Shown here piece by piece: positions 19,131 to 28,224 of a stretch of DNA of 64,000 nucleotides; the first letter of the stretch is position 1, and each line of letters begins with the position of its first letter. Source of the stretch: Billgrantia tianxiuensis. GTDB lineage: Bacteria; Pseudomonadota; Gammaproteobacteria; Pseudomonadales; Halomonadaceae. The position numbers and the translations under genes were made by a program. The notes beneath the pieces are model-generated. The model searched no databases, had not been told where the DNA came from, and saw only the letters and a list, made by a program, of their open reading frames with translations. The stretch is taken from contig NZ_CP035042.1 of NCBI RefSeq assembly GCF_009834345.1, forward strand, positions 1,302,001 to 1,366,000, read 5' to 3'.

Positions 19131-19933
19131 ACTCGCAACGTTTCCTCTCCTTTGGCCTGCGCTTCTACGTGGTGATCTTCTTCGCCTACCTGTTCCTGCC
19201 GCTGATCATCATGGCGGCGGCCACCTTCAACGACAGTCGTTTTCCCACCGTGACGCCCTGGGACGGTACCACCCTGCGCTGGTTCGGTGAGCTCGCCGCT
19301 GACCGCGGCATGTGGCAGGCACTCGGCAACAGCCTGATCGTGGCCACCGGGGTGCTTGTCGTGGCCGTGCCCATCGGCATTGCCACAGCGCTGTTCCTCA
19401 ATACCGTGTCGAGCCGCGCCAAGCCGTTCCTCTATGCGCTGATCCTCTCGCCACTGCTCACTCCCGGGGTGATCATCGGTATCTCCACGCTGATCTTCTG
19501 GCGCCAGTTCGGCGTCAGCGGCGGCATCTTCCTCACCGTGCTGGGCCAGGCCACTTTCATCGCCGCCTATGTGATGCTGATGGTCACCGCTCGCCTGCAG
19601 CGCTTCGATCGCACCATGGAGCGCGCAGCACTGGACCTCGGCGCCAGCCAATGGCAGATGTTCCGACGCATCCTGCTGCCGTACCTCAAGCCGGCACTCT
19701 ACTCGGCGGCGGTGATTGCCTTCCTGCAATCCTTCGAGAACTACAACACCACCCTGTTCGTGGTGGGCTACGACACCACGCTGACGGTCTACATCGCCTC
19801 CAAGGTGCGCACCGGCTTGACGCCGGCGGTGAACGCCCTGGGCCTGATCCTGATCCTGGTGACGGTGCTGTTCGCGGTCATCTACGAACTCAAGCGGCGG
19901 CGTGAGGCGGCAAGAATAGTGAAAGGGGGCTAA
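19127..19933 (+). CDS. ABC importer permease, PotC type
   Basis: The 268-residue permease has six predicted helices and an EAA-like loop around residues 165-185 (ERAALDLGASQWQMFRRILLP). It starts at the ATGA overlap with the previous permease, so translation is coupled. Its TAA stop interleaves with the stop of the convergent histidine kinase (19930), leaving no room for a terminator between the two operons. Confidence 0.92.
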   Translation: MNSQRFLSFGLRFYVVIFFAYLFLPLIIMAAATFNDSRFPTVTPWDGTTLRWFGELAADRGMWQALGNSLIVATGVLVVAVPIGIATALFLNTVSSRAKPFLYALILSPLLTPGVIIGISTLIFWRQFGVSGGIFLTVLGQATFIAAYVMLMVTARLQRFDRTMERAALDLGASQWQMFRRILLPYLKPALYSAAVIAFLQSFENYNTTLFVVGYDTTLTVYIASKVRTGLTPAVNALGLILILVTVLFAVIYELKRRREAARIVKGG

Positions 19934-21293
19934 TCCTTGACCGACGGTGTCTCGGCGAGCGGCCGGGCCGGCAGCCAGACCCGGGCACTCAGGCCTCCTA
20001 GGGGAGAGGTGTCCAGGGTCAGCCGGCCCCCGTGCAGGGCTACCAGGTCGGCGACGATGGCCAGTCCCAGGCCATTGCCGGAGCGCTGTTCGTCCAGGCG
20101 AGTACCGCGCCCCATGGCGGCTCGTCGTTCATCCTCGCTCATGCCGGGGCCATCGTCCTCTACGCTGAGCCAGAGTCCATCGTCAGCTTCGTAGCCATTG
20201 AAGCGAACCCGGCCGTTGGCCCAGCGCAGGGCATTGTCCAGCAGGTTGCCGACGAGCTCCTGCAGGTCCTGGGGGCCATCCTTACTCGCAGATCGCCGGA
20301 AAGGTTGTGATCGAGCTCCACGCCGCGACGCATTGCGAGCCGCTTGAGCCCATCGTGAATGGGGGCAAGCACCTCGGCCACGGCGACCCGGGGGGCCAGG
20401 CCGATGTCGCCTGCTGCGGTGGCACGGGCCAAGTGGTGGCGTACGGCGGCATCGATGCGCGAGAGCTCGTCGCGAATCCTCGTGCGGCGTGGCTCCTCGA
20501 TGCCATCGGCCAGGGTGGTCAGTACGCTCACTGGCGTTTTCAGCGCATGCGCCAGATTGCCGGCGGCATGACGGGCATGCTCCATCAGGCGCCGGTCACG
20601 TGCCAGGACGCCATTCATGGCGCTGGCCAGGCGAGCCAGCTCTGCGGGCAGCTCGGTGTCGAGGCGCTCGGTATCGCCATTCTCGACGCGCGCCAGGTCG
20701 ACTTGCATGCGTCGTAGCGGTGCCAGCCCCCAGCGCACCTGAAGCGCAAGCGCAGCCAGCACCAGCAGGCCGAGGCCGGCAAGCGACAGCACCACCAGCC
20801 GGGTGAAATGCTCCAGCTCGAGTTCCAGCGACTGGCGCGGTGCCGCCACGCTGATGTGCAGTGGCCGCTCGAGCGGCGCCAGGTGGATGTCGCGCTCGAC
20901 GACGCGCAATGGCATGTCGCGTGGCCCTGCCACGTCCTGGCGGATCACTTCGGGCGCATCCTGCACTGGCAGCCGCTGATCCCACAGCGAACGCGAGGTC
21001 AGCACCCGCTCGCCGCCATCGCTGATTTGCCAGTACCAGCCGGAGAACACCTGCTCGAAACGCGGGTCGCCAAGGTCACGCTCCTGTACCAGCCGCTGCT
21101 CCACATCGTCCCAGGCCAGGCCGGCGACCACTACGTTGAGCAGTGCCTCCAGTTGACGATCGAAGGAGTCGGTGGCGTTGGTACGGAAGTGCTGAGCGAG
21201 GCCGAGTCCGGCCAAGGGCAGGGCGACCGCCAGCACCGCCAGCGTGGCCAGGATCAGGCGGCTGGCCAGGGAGAGGCGCCGCAACCGGTTCAC
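19930..21293 (-). CDS. PhoQ-like sensor histidine kinase (one frameshift)
   Basis: The restored protein (about 454 residues) has two membrane helices bracketing a periplasmic domain of about 130 residues, a HAMP-like linker, a dimerisation domain with NLAHALKTPVSVL, and an ATP-binding domain with NLLDNALRWA, EDDGPGM and GNGLGLAIV. The frame breaks at the C/G run at 20271-20275; adding one base restores the ATP-binding domain. Without repair the kinase loses it. The start is a GTG at 21293 that overlaps the regulator's TGA (GTGA). It is the third gene of an operon with a PepSY protein and an OmpR-type regulator. Confidence 0.85.
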
Positions 21294-21958
21294 GAGGACT
21301 CGCCGCCGATGAGTCGATAGCCCTGGCCGCGAAGGGTTTCGATATGCTCGGCGCCCAGCTTGCGTCGCAGGCGACTGATCTGCACGTCGATGACGTTGGA
21401 GTCCGGCTCGTGGTCACGGTCGTAGACGTGCTCGGCCAGCTCGCTGCGGCTGACGACACGCGGTGCGGCATGGGCCAGGTAGGCGAAGAGGCGCGATTCC
21501 TGCGCGGTCAGGCCCACCGGGCGCCCGGCCAGGGTGAGACTGCCGGTATGGGTGTCGAAGGTCAGCTTGCCGATGCGCAGGACCGGATGGGCGTGGCCAT
21601 GGCTGCGGCGAACCAGTGCGCGCAGGCGGAACAGTACCTCGGCGGTCTCGAACGGCTTGGTGACGTAGTCGTCGGCGCCGGCCGAGAAGCCCGCCGCCTT
21701 GTCGGCCCAGCGGGTGCGCGCGGTCAGGACCAGAACCGGAAGATCGATCCCATCCTCCCGCCACTGGGCAAGCCAGCGGTTGCCGTCGCCGTCGGGAAGC
21801 CCCAGGTCGAGGATCACGGCGTCATACACCTCGGTGCGCACCAGGAAATCGGCTTCATCGCCGCGGGCGACACGTTCGATGAGCACTCCGGCCTCCTGCA
21901 GTGCTTCCGTCAGCGCCTCGGCCAGGGGGCTGTCGTCCTCCACCAGCAGCACCTTCAT
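21290..21958 (-). CDS. OmpR/PhoP-family response regulator
   Basis: The 222-residue regulator has a receiver domain (phospho-acceptor in VILDLGLPDGDG, conserved KPF near residue 100) and a winged-helix DNA-binding domain with DVQISRLRRKLGAEHIETLRGQGYRL. It starts at an ATGA overlap with the upstream PepSY gene and its TGA overlaps the kinase GTG, so the three are co-translated. The architecture is that of PhoP/QseB-like systems that respond to envelope or cation signals. Confidence 0.93.
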   Translation of the reverse strand: MKVLLVEDDSPLAEALTEALQEAGVLIERVARGDEADFLVRTEVYDAVILDLGLPDGDGNRWLAQWREDGIDLPVLVLTARTRWADKAAGFSAGADDYVTKPFETAEVLFRLRALVRRSHGHAHPVLRIGKLTFDTHTGSLTLAGRPVGLTAQESRLFAYLAHAAPRVVSRSELAEHVYDRDHEPDSNVIDVQISRLRRKLGAEHIETLRGQGYRLIGGESS

Positions 21959-22344
21959 CGCGCCTCCTCCTTGCGCCGCATACCATCGATGTTGACCCCC
22001 TCCATGCCGATCAGCTCGCCGCTCCTCGCATCGAACTCGAACTCCACGATCTGGCCCTGGGGCCCAAGCATCTCGATCTCATAGACCGGCCGGCCATCGT
22101 CGCGCTCCAGTTCCACTTCCAGTATCTGGCCCTCGTAGCGCGCCTCCAGCCAGTCTAGGACCTGCGGCAGGGCTACAAGCTGGCCACGACGCACTGCTTC
22201 GTGCAGGTCGCGCCAGTGGTCGTCGGCAAGCCCTTGGGGCGACGCCAGGGCAAACAGTGCCGTCAGCCACAAGGCAGGCAGTGCTTGCCGGCCGCGCGTG
22301 GCCCGCCGCAGGCGTGGGTGGAGGGAGAGGGTTCGTATCGTCAT
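21955..22344 (-). CDS. Exported PepSY-domain protein
   Basis: The protein (129 residues) starts at 22344 with a basic N-terminus and a hydrophobic stretch ending in FALASPQGLADD, a likely signal peptide. The rest is a PepSY repeat (VYEIEMLGPQGQIVEFEFDARSGELI). PepSY proteins are thought to bind or inhibit extracytoplasmic partners. It is first in the operon with the regulator and kinase, which suggests that it senses or modulates the kinase. A divergent gene at 22478 encodes a second PepSY-like protein. Confidence 0.8.
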   Translation of the reverse strand: MTIRTLSLHPRLRRATRGRQALPALWLTALFALASPQGLADDHWRDLHEAVRRGQLVALPQVLDWLEARYEGQILEVELERDDGRPVYEIEMLGPQGQIVEFEFDARSGELIGMEGVNIDGMRRKEEAR

Positions 22345-22477
22345 GTTGCAAGGATGCCGGGCCCGACATGAATGCAGCATGAACGGTACCGTCAGCGTGG
22401 GGCAAGGTGGCCGGTGGTAAAACCTGATCTGTGTCGAGAAACACGACACTTAATCACAAGCCACTGAGGAAACACCC

Positions 22478-22951
22478 ATGAACCGCAAGATCATTCTGGC
22501 AAGCTCCCTGGCCGCCCTGATGCTGACAGGTGCCGCAGCCCAGGCCAGCGATGAGCGACTGGCGGCGGATCGCCTCGACGAGGTGCTGGAGCAAGCGACG
22601 AGCTTCGGATTCCAGCACTTCCAGGAGATCGAGGCCAAGGGCCGCGACAGCGTCAAGATCGAAGGCTGGCTCGATGACGAATGGCAGGCCGAGGTGCGCC
22701 TGTCGCTGGAGACGGGGGAATCCCTCGAAGAGGAGCGCAAGCGCCGCGAGGGAGGCGCCTGGGGCATGAGTGAAGAGGACGTGCGCATGGCCATGGAAGC
22801 GGCGGTGGCCGAAGGCCTGGCCGAGTTCGAGGAGATCCAGGCCGACAGCGACGGCCGCATCGAGATCGAGGGCCGCGATGCCGATGGCCGCGAGATCGAA
22901 GTGCGCACCCGCCAGGGTGAGCGCGGTGTGACCGACGTGGAGCGCGACTGA
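22478..22951 (+). CDS. Exported acidic PepSY-like protein
   Basis: The 157-residue protein has a clear signal peptide (cleavage near AAAQASDE) and two similar strand-rich segments (RDSVKIEGWLDDEWQAEVRLS and GRIEIEGRDADGREIEVR) that look like two PepSY-like units. It is strongly acidic. It is divergent from the PepSY-regulator-kinase operon, a layout in which the system usually activates the exported protein. A strong hairpin at 23001-23038 follows it. Confidence 0.75.
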   Translation: MNRKIILASSLAALMLTGAAAQASDERLAADRLDEVLEQATSFGFQHFQEIEAKGRDSVKIEGWLDDEWQAEVRLSLETGESLEEERKRREGGAWGMSEEDVRMAMEAAVAEGLAEFEEIQADSDGRIEIEGRDADGREIEVRTRQGERGVTDVERD

Positions 22952-23000
22952 GCTGCCTTCTCTTCGCCCATACCGGGAACATCGGCTCGAGCAACGCTCG

Positions 23001-23038
23001 GCACGGAGCCCACTGCGAATCTGTAGTGGGCTCCGTGC
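23001..23038. terminator. Long perfect hairpin, probable terminator
   Basis: A 14-bp perfect inverted repeat (GCACGGAGCCCACT and its complement) flanks a 10-base loop. It lies 50 bases after the PepSY-like gene at 22478-22951. Only two T residues follow, so termination could be incomplete, and it may also serve the opposite strand. Confidence 0.65.
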
Positions 23039-23070
23039 TTGTGGGCCGGCAAGATCTGAGTTGGGAAACT

Positions 23071-23173
23071 TCAGGTTTGGCCGGCGTAGATGCCGTTTTC
23101 GCCAAGCGATTCGCCGTGGTCGGAAACGTAGAGCAGGACCGTCGCCAATGATGGCTGGCGCTCTAGTTCTGAC
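23071..23173 (-). pseudogene. Remnant of an eptA-type phosphoethanolamine transferase gene
   Basis: A minus-strand frame of about 34 codons ends at 23071 and contains LLYVSDHGESLGENGIY, the metal-binding signature of lipid A phosphoethanolamine transferases. The usual continuation (YLHG...) is replaced by AGQT and a stop, and upstream the frame reads only another 18 unrelated codons before a stop, so both ends of the gene are missing. It lies just downstream of a PmrAB/QseBC-like two-component operon, as expected of a decayed pmrC-type partner. Confidence 0.7.
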
Positions 23174-23244
23174 ATGGATGAATCGTCACGGGAAGTCGAT
23201 TCACCCAGCTCTATTGGTAACCTTAACGCTCACTTATGGGGCCG

Positions 23245-24620
23245 TCACTTGACGCGCGGCAGCATCGCCTCCACCCGCAGGCCGCCTCCAGGCGCTTGCG
23301 TCAGCGTGAGCCGGCCTGCGTGGCGGTCGAGCAGCCGCTCGACGATGGAGAGTCCCAGACCGGCGCCGGCGCCCGGGCCGGCGCGATGGAAACGCTCGGT
23401 CACGCGCTGGCGCTCCGCGGCAGGGATGCCGGGGCCCCGGTCATCCACGCGCAATGTCACCCGAGTGTCGTCCGCATCCAGTGCGACCGTGATGGTGCTG
23501 CCATCGGGGAGTGGCGCAGTGCATTGCCTGCCAGATTCTGTACCAGCATCGCGATGGCACCGGGCTCGGCCCACAGCGTCCAATTGGCAGCCTCGTCGGC
23601 TTCGAGGTCCAGCATTTGGCGTCGCTCGGAGGCGAGCGGTGCCAGCTCGGCCAATGCCTCACGCACCTCGAGGAGCAGGTCGATCTCGTGCCGCTTGGGT
23701 TCTGCTTCTTCAGGATCCAGGCGGGCGAGCGTTAGCAACTGGCTCACCAGCCGCGTGGCGCGGGCCACGCCGGCGCGCAGCTCCTGCAGGGCCTCGTGCC
23801 GGTCATCGGGGCTCTCGGCGGCGAGTGCGTTCTGGGCATGCAGGTCGAGTACCGCCAGAGGAGTGCGCAGTTCGTGGGCGGCATCGGCGATGAAGCGCTG
23901 CTCGCGTACGCGTAGCTCGCGGATGCGTTCGAGCAGGCGATTCAGGGCACCGACGATGGTCGCCAGCTCGCGTGGCAGAGGCTGCAGGGCCAGCGGCTGC
24001 AGATTGTGTGGATCGCGCAGACGGATCGCCTCGGCCAGGCGCGACAGCGGGAGCAGACCCCGGCCGGTAGCCCACCACAGCAGCAGCGCCAGCAGCGGCA
24101 GGCCGAATAGGTCCGGCAGCAGGGTGCGCAGGGCCACGGCGCGGGTCAGCTCGCCGCGCACGTCGCTGCGTTCGGCGACCATCACCCGGCGCGGCGAATC
24201 GGTCACGTCAAGCACGTAGATGCGCCAGTCATGCCCTGCCACGTAGTTATCGGTGTAGCCCGGAGGACGGTCGGTGAAAGGCTGCTGGGGGGCGCTGGCG
24301 GAGCGCAGCAGCAGCCGGTCTTCCTCCCACAGCTGGAAGGCCAGCTTGCTCTCGTAGCGGTGGCCGGCGAAGCGCTTGTCCGACTCCTCGGCACGCAGCA
24401 GGGCGCTCTCCAGGCTGGTCAGCAGTGCTTCGAACTGCCCGGTCGGGAGCGGCACCTGCAGCAGGCCCTCCAGCAGGCGGGCATTTTGCGCCAGGCTGGC
24501 GTCGTAGGTTTCCTCGATCTCGTGGGCGGCATAGAAATAGCTGACCAGCCCGATCGCCAGCATGCTGACGCCGAAGACCAGCAGCACCAAGCCCAGAGTG
24601 CGGCGGCGAATGGAGGTCAT
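23245..24620 (-). CDS. QseC/PmrB-like sensor histidine kinase (one frameshift)
   Basis: The restored protein (about 458 residues) has two membrane helices around a periplasmic domain of about 140 residues, a HAMP-like linker, a dimerisation domain with ADAAHELRTPLAVL, and an ATP-binding domain with LAGNALRHSP, DDRGPGIP and GAGLGLSIV. The frame breaks at the G run 23506-23509; adding one base reads H-S-P-D-G and rejoins the C-terminal part. The ATG at 24620 overlaps the regulator stop (ATGA). Confidence 0.87.
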
Positions 24621-25288
24621 GGCGTATCAGCCTCGTCCATTACGTAACCGATGCCCCGCACCGTGCGGATCAGGCCGGGAAAGAACTTGCGGCGCAGGTG
24701 GTGGACGTGCACTTCGATGGCATTGCTCTCGACGTCCTCCTCCCAGCCGTAGACCAGTCGGGTCAGGGTATCGCGGGTAAAGACACGCCCCGGGTGGCTC
24801 ATGAATTCCTGTAGCAGGGTGAACTCGCGGCGTGACAGCGACACCGACTGGCCCTGGTAGCTGACACCGAGCGTGGCGGGGTCGAGGCGAATGCTGCGGC
24901 ATGCTAGCACGGGGCTGGCCTGACCCTGGCTGCGGCGCAGCAGGGCACGCAGGCGGGCTTTGAGTTCGGCCACCTCGAAGGGCTTGATCAGGTAATCGTC
25001 GGCCCCGGCATCGAGCCCGGCGATGCGGTCACCGACGGCATCCCTCGCGGTGAGCACCAGTACCGGTACACGATTGCCGCGGCGGCGGATTTGCTCGAGG
25101 ACCTGCATGCCGTCCAGCCCCGGCAGGCCCAGATCGAGCACCACGGCATCGAACGGCTCGCCCCCCTGCAGGGCGTTTAGCGCTGCGACGCCGTTGACCA
25201 GGTGGTCGACGGTATAGTGCTCGGGCTTCAGCGCCAGGCGGATGCCGGAAGCCAGGCTCGGGTCATCCTCTACCAGCAGGATGCGCAT
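24617..25288 (-). CDS. QseB/PmrA-like OmpR-family response regulator
   Basis: The 223-residue regulator has a receiver (phospho-acceptor in VVLDLGLPGLDG, KPF near residue 102) and a winged helix with EVHVHHLRRKFF and IRTVRGIGYVMDE. The start at 25288 (MRILLVEDD) fits the family; a longer frame to 25348 adds residues encoded inside the glycosyltransferase gene. The glycosyltransferase stop lies 26 bases inside this gene, and the kinase start overlaps its stop, so the three genes form one operon that ends beside the eptA remnant. Confidence 0.92.
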   Translation of the reverse strand: MRILLVEDDPSLASGIRLALKPEHYTVDHLVNGVAALNALQGGEPFDAVVLDLGLPGLDGMQVLEQIRRRGNRVPVLVLTARDAVGDRIAGLDAGADDYLIKPFEVAELKARLRALLRRSQGQASPVLACRSIRLDPATLGVSYQGQSVSLSRREFTLLQEFMSHPGRVFTRDTLTRLVYGWEEDVESNAIEVHVHHLRRKFFPGLIRTVRGIGYVMDEADTP

Positions 25289-26444
25289 GAGGGTCGACGA
25301 ACCTCCTGTGGTCATGGGTGGCCGCAACCTGTTCCGCTTTCGCGGCAACTCTTGGCAGACGAGGCATGGCGCAAGCGCGGGGCAGTGTATCTTTTGTCAA
25401 CCGCTCCGCGACTTCCGCCGGGTCTGGTTGGAAAAGTACCAGATCCGCGGGGCCGACGGGGGCAAAATTGCCCGATCCTGGTACGTTGAGCAGGGCAACG
25501 ACGGGAATGCCCAACGCTGCGGCCATGTGCATGGGGCCCGTATCCGGCGTGACGAGCCGTGGGAACTGGGAGAGCACGGCGGCGAACGCTCGCAGTGACA
25601 TGGGCGGCAGCAGGCGACCATGGGCGCCCAGGGTATGCTCCAGTTGCCTGCGCTGCGATGCCTCCTCCGGCCCCAGTAGGACCACGTGGGGCTGGCCGCG
25701 GGCGTCGAGTTCGTGTAGCAGTGCCTGCCAGAAAGGGAGCGGTATGCGCTTGTCGAGGTGGCCGCCGATGAAGATACCGATGGGGGCGGGCGGCAGCGAC
25801 AGCGCGGCAAGCACCGCCTCGGCAGCGATCCGCTCACGATGGGACACCGTCAGCCAAGGGCGGGGTTCGCATGCCAGGCCCAGAGGTGTCGCCAGGGTAC
25901 AGGCCAGCGCATGAGCGTGCTGGGGCGATGCTTCGCCCACCCAGTCGTAGGTGGTTTGCAGCCGACCGCGCTGCCCCATCGTCTGCCGTGCGCCGCAAAG
26001 GTGGACGAACAGCCAACTGGTGAGGGAGCCCTCACCGACCTGAACGGCCAGATCGTACTCACGCCGCCTCAGTTCGACCAGCAGCCGCCACAGACGCCAG
26101 GGGCGCAGTACCATGCTGCGGCTCAGGGAGTGGTAATGCGCTAGAGGCATATCGACGAACAGCGCCTGGGTCGTATCCGTCCCCAGATAGTCAAGCTCGA
26201 TCTCCGGCCGCTGCTGCGTCAACGCCTGGATCAGGCGAGCACCGATAACAGCATTGCCGATTCGGAAGTTGGGACGCACCAGCAGGATTCTCCGCGCTCC
26301 TTGCAGGGTCTCTGGTGAGGCGGGCCGTCCGGCTCGGGCATGTTTCGTCAACGCCCGGTAGAGCCAGGCCTTGGCGCCACGCTCCAGGCGCTTTCCCAGC
26401 TTGCGCATGGCGCGATGACGCCGCAGATAGGTAAGAGGAGACAT
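25263..26444 (-). CDS. Glycosyltransferase family 9 (heptosyltransferase-like)
   Basis: The 393-residue enzyme has the GT9 layout: N-terminal domain with ILLVRPNFRIGNAVIGARLI near residue 55 and C-terminal nucleotide-sugar site with VTPDTGPMHMAAALGIPVVAL near 315. GT9 enzymes such as WaaC/WaaF add heptose to lipopolysaccharide core; the donor and acceptor here are unknown. AGGAG lies seven bases before the ATG, inside the loop of a 7-bp inverted repeat (26445-26473). It overlaps the response regulator by 26 bases, a pairing that suggests regulated envelope modification. Confidence 0.87.
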   Translation of the reverse strand: MSPLTYLRRHRAMRKLGKRLERGAKAWLYRALTKHARAGRPASPETLQGARRILLVRPNFRIGNAVIGARLIQALTQQRPEIELDYLGTDTTQALFVDMPLAHYHSLSRSMVLRPWRLWRLLVELRRREYDLAVQVGEGSLTSWLFVHLCGARQTMGQRGRLQTTYDWVGEASPQHAHALACTLATPLGLACEPRPWLTVSHRERIAAEAVLAALSLPPAPIGIFIGGHLDKRIPLPFWQALLHELDARGQPHVVLLGPEEASQRRQLEHTLGAHGRLLPPMSLRAFAAVLSQFPRLVTPDTGPMHMAAALGIPVVALLNVPGSGNFAPVGPADLVLFQPDPAEVAERLTKDTLPRACAMPRLPRVAAKAEQVAATHDHRRFVDPHAHPAGRG

Positions 26445-26473
26445 GCGGGTGCTCCTGTTGGGAAGACACCCGC
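26445..26473 (-). promoter_or_regulatory. Inverted repeat around the glycosyltransferase ribosome binding site
   Basis: The arms GCGGGTG and CACCCGC enclose a 15-base loop that carries the AGGAG of the GT9 gene, and one arm abuts the ATG. Such a hairpin could affect translation initiation. No regulator is evident. Confidence 0.3.
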
Positions 26474-26525
26474 ACTATCTGGGGCTCGCCTTACGGCATC
26501 CTTAAGGGGTACCGGCTAAGGGCAG

Positions 26526-27047
26526 TCACGCCATGCGCTGCAGGCTGCGCTCGCCAAGCCACCATTGGTGGAGCAGGGCGGCGAGCACATGCCCACCGAT
26601 CAGTAGCCACATCAGGTTGGCAAGTACCTCGTGGGTTTCCTCGAACACCTCCTCGATCCACTCGATCTCGGTGCCTGCCGGAATCAGCGGCAAGCCGAAG
26701 AAGGTCACACCATGGCCGCCGCCCCAAGCTGTCAGGAGCCCACTCAGCGGGATCGCCAGCAACAGCCCATAGAGAGCCAGGTGGCCGAGCCGGTCGGCGA
26801 GGCGCCAGTGGGCGGGCGGGGTGAGGCGACCACGGTTGTGCCAGCGCCAGGCAAGACGCAAGCCGAGCAGCGCAAGCAGCAACACGCCTATGCTCTTGTG
26901 CAGACCCATCAGGTTAGCCTTGCCCAGGCCTTCCAGGGCTTCCATCCACAGTTCGCTGCCCAGCATGAGCAGTACCAGCAGCGCCATGGCCCAATGCAGC
27001 ATGCGGGAGACGAGGCCATAGCGGTTTTCTGTGTCGAGCCAGTTCAT
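26526..27047 (-). CDS. Cytochrome b561 family protein
   Basis: The 173-residue protein has four predicted membrane helices with the histidines expected to ligate two b-type hemes: MLHWAMALL in helix 1, LHKSIGVLL in helix 2, GHLALYGLL in helix 3 and a histidine in helix 4 (LIGGHVLAALLHQW). Members oxidise quinol or reduce superoxide at the membrane. The ATG at 27047 follows a GGAG eight bases upstream; an upstream ATG at 27083 is less likely. The gene lies 81 bases upstream of the GT9 gene on the same strand. Confidence 0.9.
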   Translation of the reverse strand: MNWLDTENRYGLVSRMLHWAMALLVLLMLGSELWMEALEGLGKANLMGLHKSIGVLLLALLGLRLAWRWHNRGRLTPPAHWRLADRLGHLALYGLLLAIPLSGLLTAWGGGHGVTFFGLPLIPAGTEIEWIEEVFEETHEVLANLMWLLIGGHVLAALLHQWWLGERSLQRMA

Positions 27048-27148
27048 CGGGATCACTCCTCGGGTGGGTACGTGATCCTTCATACGCCAGCTTGCCTTGC
27101 GAGAGCCTTAAGGCTTCGTTCATGGCTCGTTCATGGAGGGCTGGTGGC

Positions 27149-28054
27149 TCAGTGCTGGCTCCCCCACACATTCTCCAGCACTTCCAGCGCCGCGGCGATG
27201 GCCGGCTCCTCGCTGCGCTCGCGCCGCCACACGAAGCACAGCGCACAGGGTAGGCGAACCTCATCGACCACTACCAGTCCGCGCTCCTGGCGCTCGGCCA
27301 TGGCCAGCGCATCGCGAGCCAGGCTGAGCCCCACGCCGGCGCGTACCAGGTCGAGCATACAGGCTTCCTGATCCACCTGGGCCACGCCCTTGGGGGTGAC
27401 GCCGAGCGGGTCGAGCACACCGTGCAGCAACCGGTGATGGGCCGACAGCGCCGGCGTGACGATCCACGGCAGGGCGGCCAGGCTCGCCCAGTCGGCACCG
27501 GCCACACGGCTTCCCCAGCCGGGTGGCGCCACCACGTGGTAGTGAAAATGGGTCAGTTCGCGGTGAGCGATCTCCGGCGCTTCCGGCCCGGGACCTTCAC
27601 CGGGCGGCGCGAGGAAGAAGCCCACATCGAGTTCGTCGCGGCGAATCCACTCCAGCACGCTGCCGCTCATGCCGTGCTGCAGCTCGGTCTCGAGCTGCGG
27701 GGCGCGTTCCACCAGACGGTGCAGAAAGGCGCCCAGACGAATGAACTCAGGATCGACGATGGTACCGATACGCAGCCTGCCGTGAAGGGTGCTGTGCAGG
27801 GCGAGGGCGCTCTGCTCGAAGGCGGCCATGGCGGCCAGCGCCCGCTCGGCGGCGGGCAGCAGGGCATGGCCGTCGGCGGTCAGCGCCAGGCCCTGTGGGC
27901 GGCGGCGAAACAGTGTCAGCCCCAGCGCCTCCTGCAGGTGCTTGAGTTTGAGGCTCACCGCCGGCTGGGTCAGATGCAGGCGTTCGGCGGCGCGGGAGAC
28001 GCTGCCTTCGTGGGCCACGGTAACGAAGGCGCGCAGAGTGGGGAGATCGTGCAT
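27149..28054 (-). CDS. LysR-family transcriptional regulator
   Basis: The 301-residue protein has an N-terminal winged helix (LPTLRAFVTVAHEGSVSRAA and LTQPAVSLKLKHLQE) and a periplasmic-binding-protein-like effector domain. It is divergent from the semialdehyde dehydrogenase and GMC oxidoreductase genes and shares with them a spacer containing a perfect palindrome, so it very probably regulates them and itself. In Halomonas 3-hydroxypropionate/DMSP gene clusters a LysR-type regulator (DddR) occupies this position. Confidence 0.92.
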   Translation of the reverse strand: MHDLPTLRAFVTVAHEGSVSRAAERLHLTQPAVSLKLKHLQEALGLTLFRRRPQGLALTADGHALLPAAERALAAMAAFEQSALALHSTLHGRLRIGTIVDPEFIRLGAFLHRLVERAPQLETELQHGMSGSVLEWIRRDELDVGFFLAPPGEGPGPEAPEIAHRELTHFHYHVVAPPGWGSRVAGADWASLAALPWIVTPALSAHHRLLHGVLDPLGVTPKGVAQVDQEACMLDLVRAGVGLSLARDALAMAERQERGLVVVDEVRLPCALCFVWRRERSEEPAIAAALEVLENVWGSQH

Positions 28055-28071
28055 GATGGCTGTCGCTTGGA

Positions 28072-28090
28072 ATATAAGCAGAGCTTATAT
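28072..28090. promoter_or_regulatory. Palindromic LysR-type operator
   Basis: ATATAAGC and GCTTATAT flank a three-base centre, giving 8-bp perfect arms that contain the T-N11-A LysR-box layout. It lies 18 bases upstream of the LysR gene start and 135 bases upstream of the semialdehyde dehydrogenase start. Confidence 0.7.
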
Positions 28091-28224
28091 CTGGCTTTTG
28101 AATTTCTCAATTGATCGTGGCGTTCGACACGGTAGGCTTGATGATCAAAGTACCGTGCGCTTCTTTCTTCGCCGCGCACGACGCGACTGTCGCCACTTCA
28201 AGCCAACGACAAGACGAGAATCCC

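Noticed and set aside
19930..21293. Kinase gene lost by pseudogenisation
   Set aside because: A single added base in a homopolymer restores every motif, and the same type of error occurs at eleven other sites, so an assembly error is more likely.
28135..28145. Additional FNR-like site TTGATGATCAA
   Set aside because: The half-sites are separated by one base instead of four, so it does not fit the consensus.
28111..28224. N-terminal extension of the semialdehyde dehydrogenase
   Set aside because: The added residues do not belong to the family and would cover the promoter region; the start at 28225 fits MmsA proteins.
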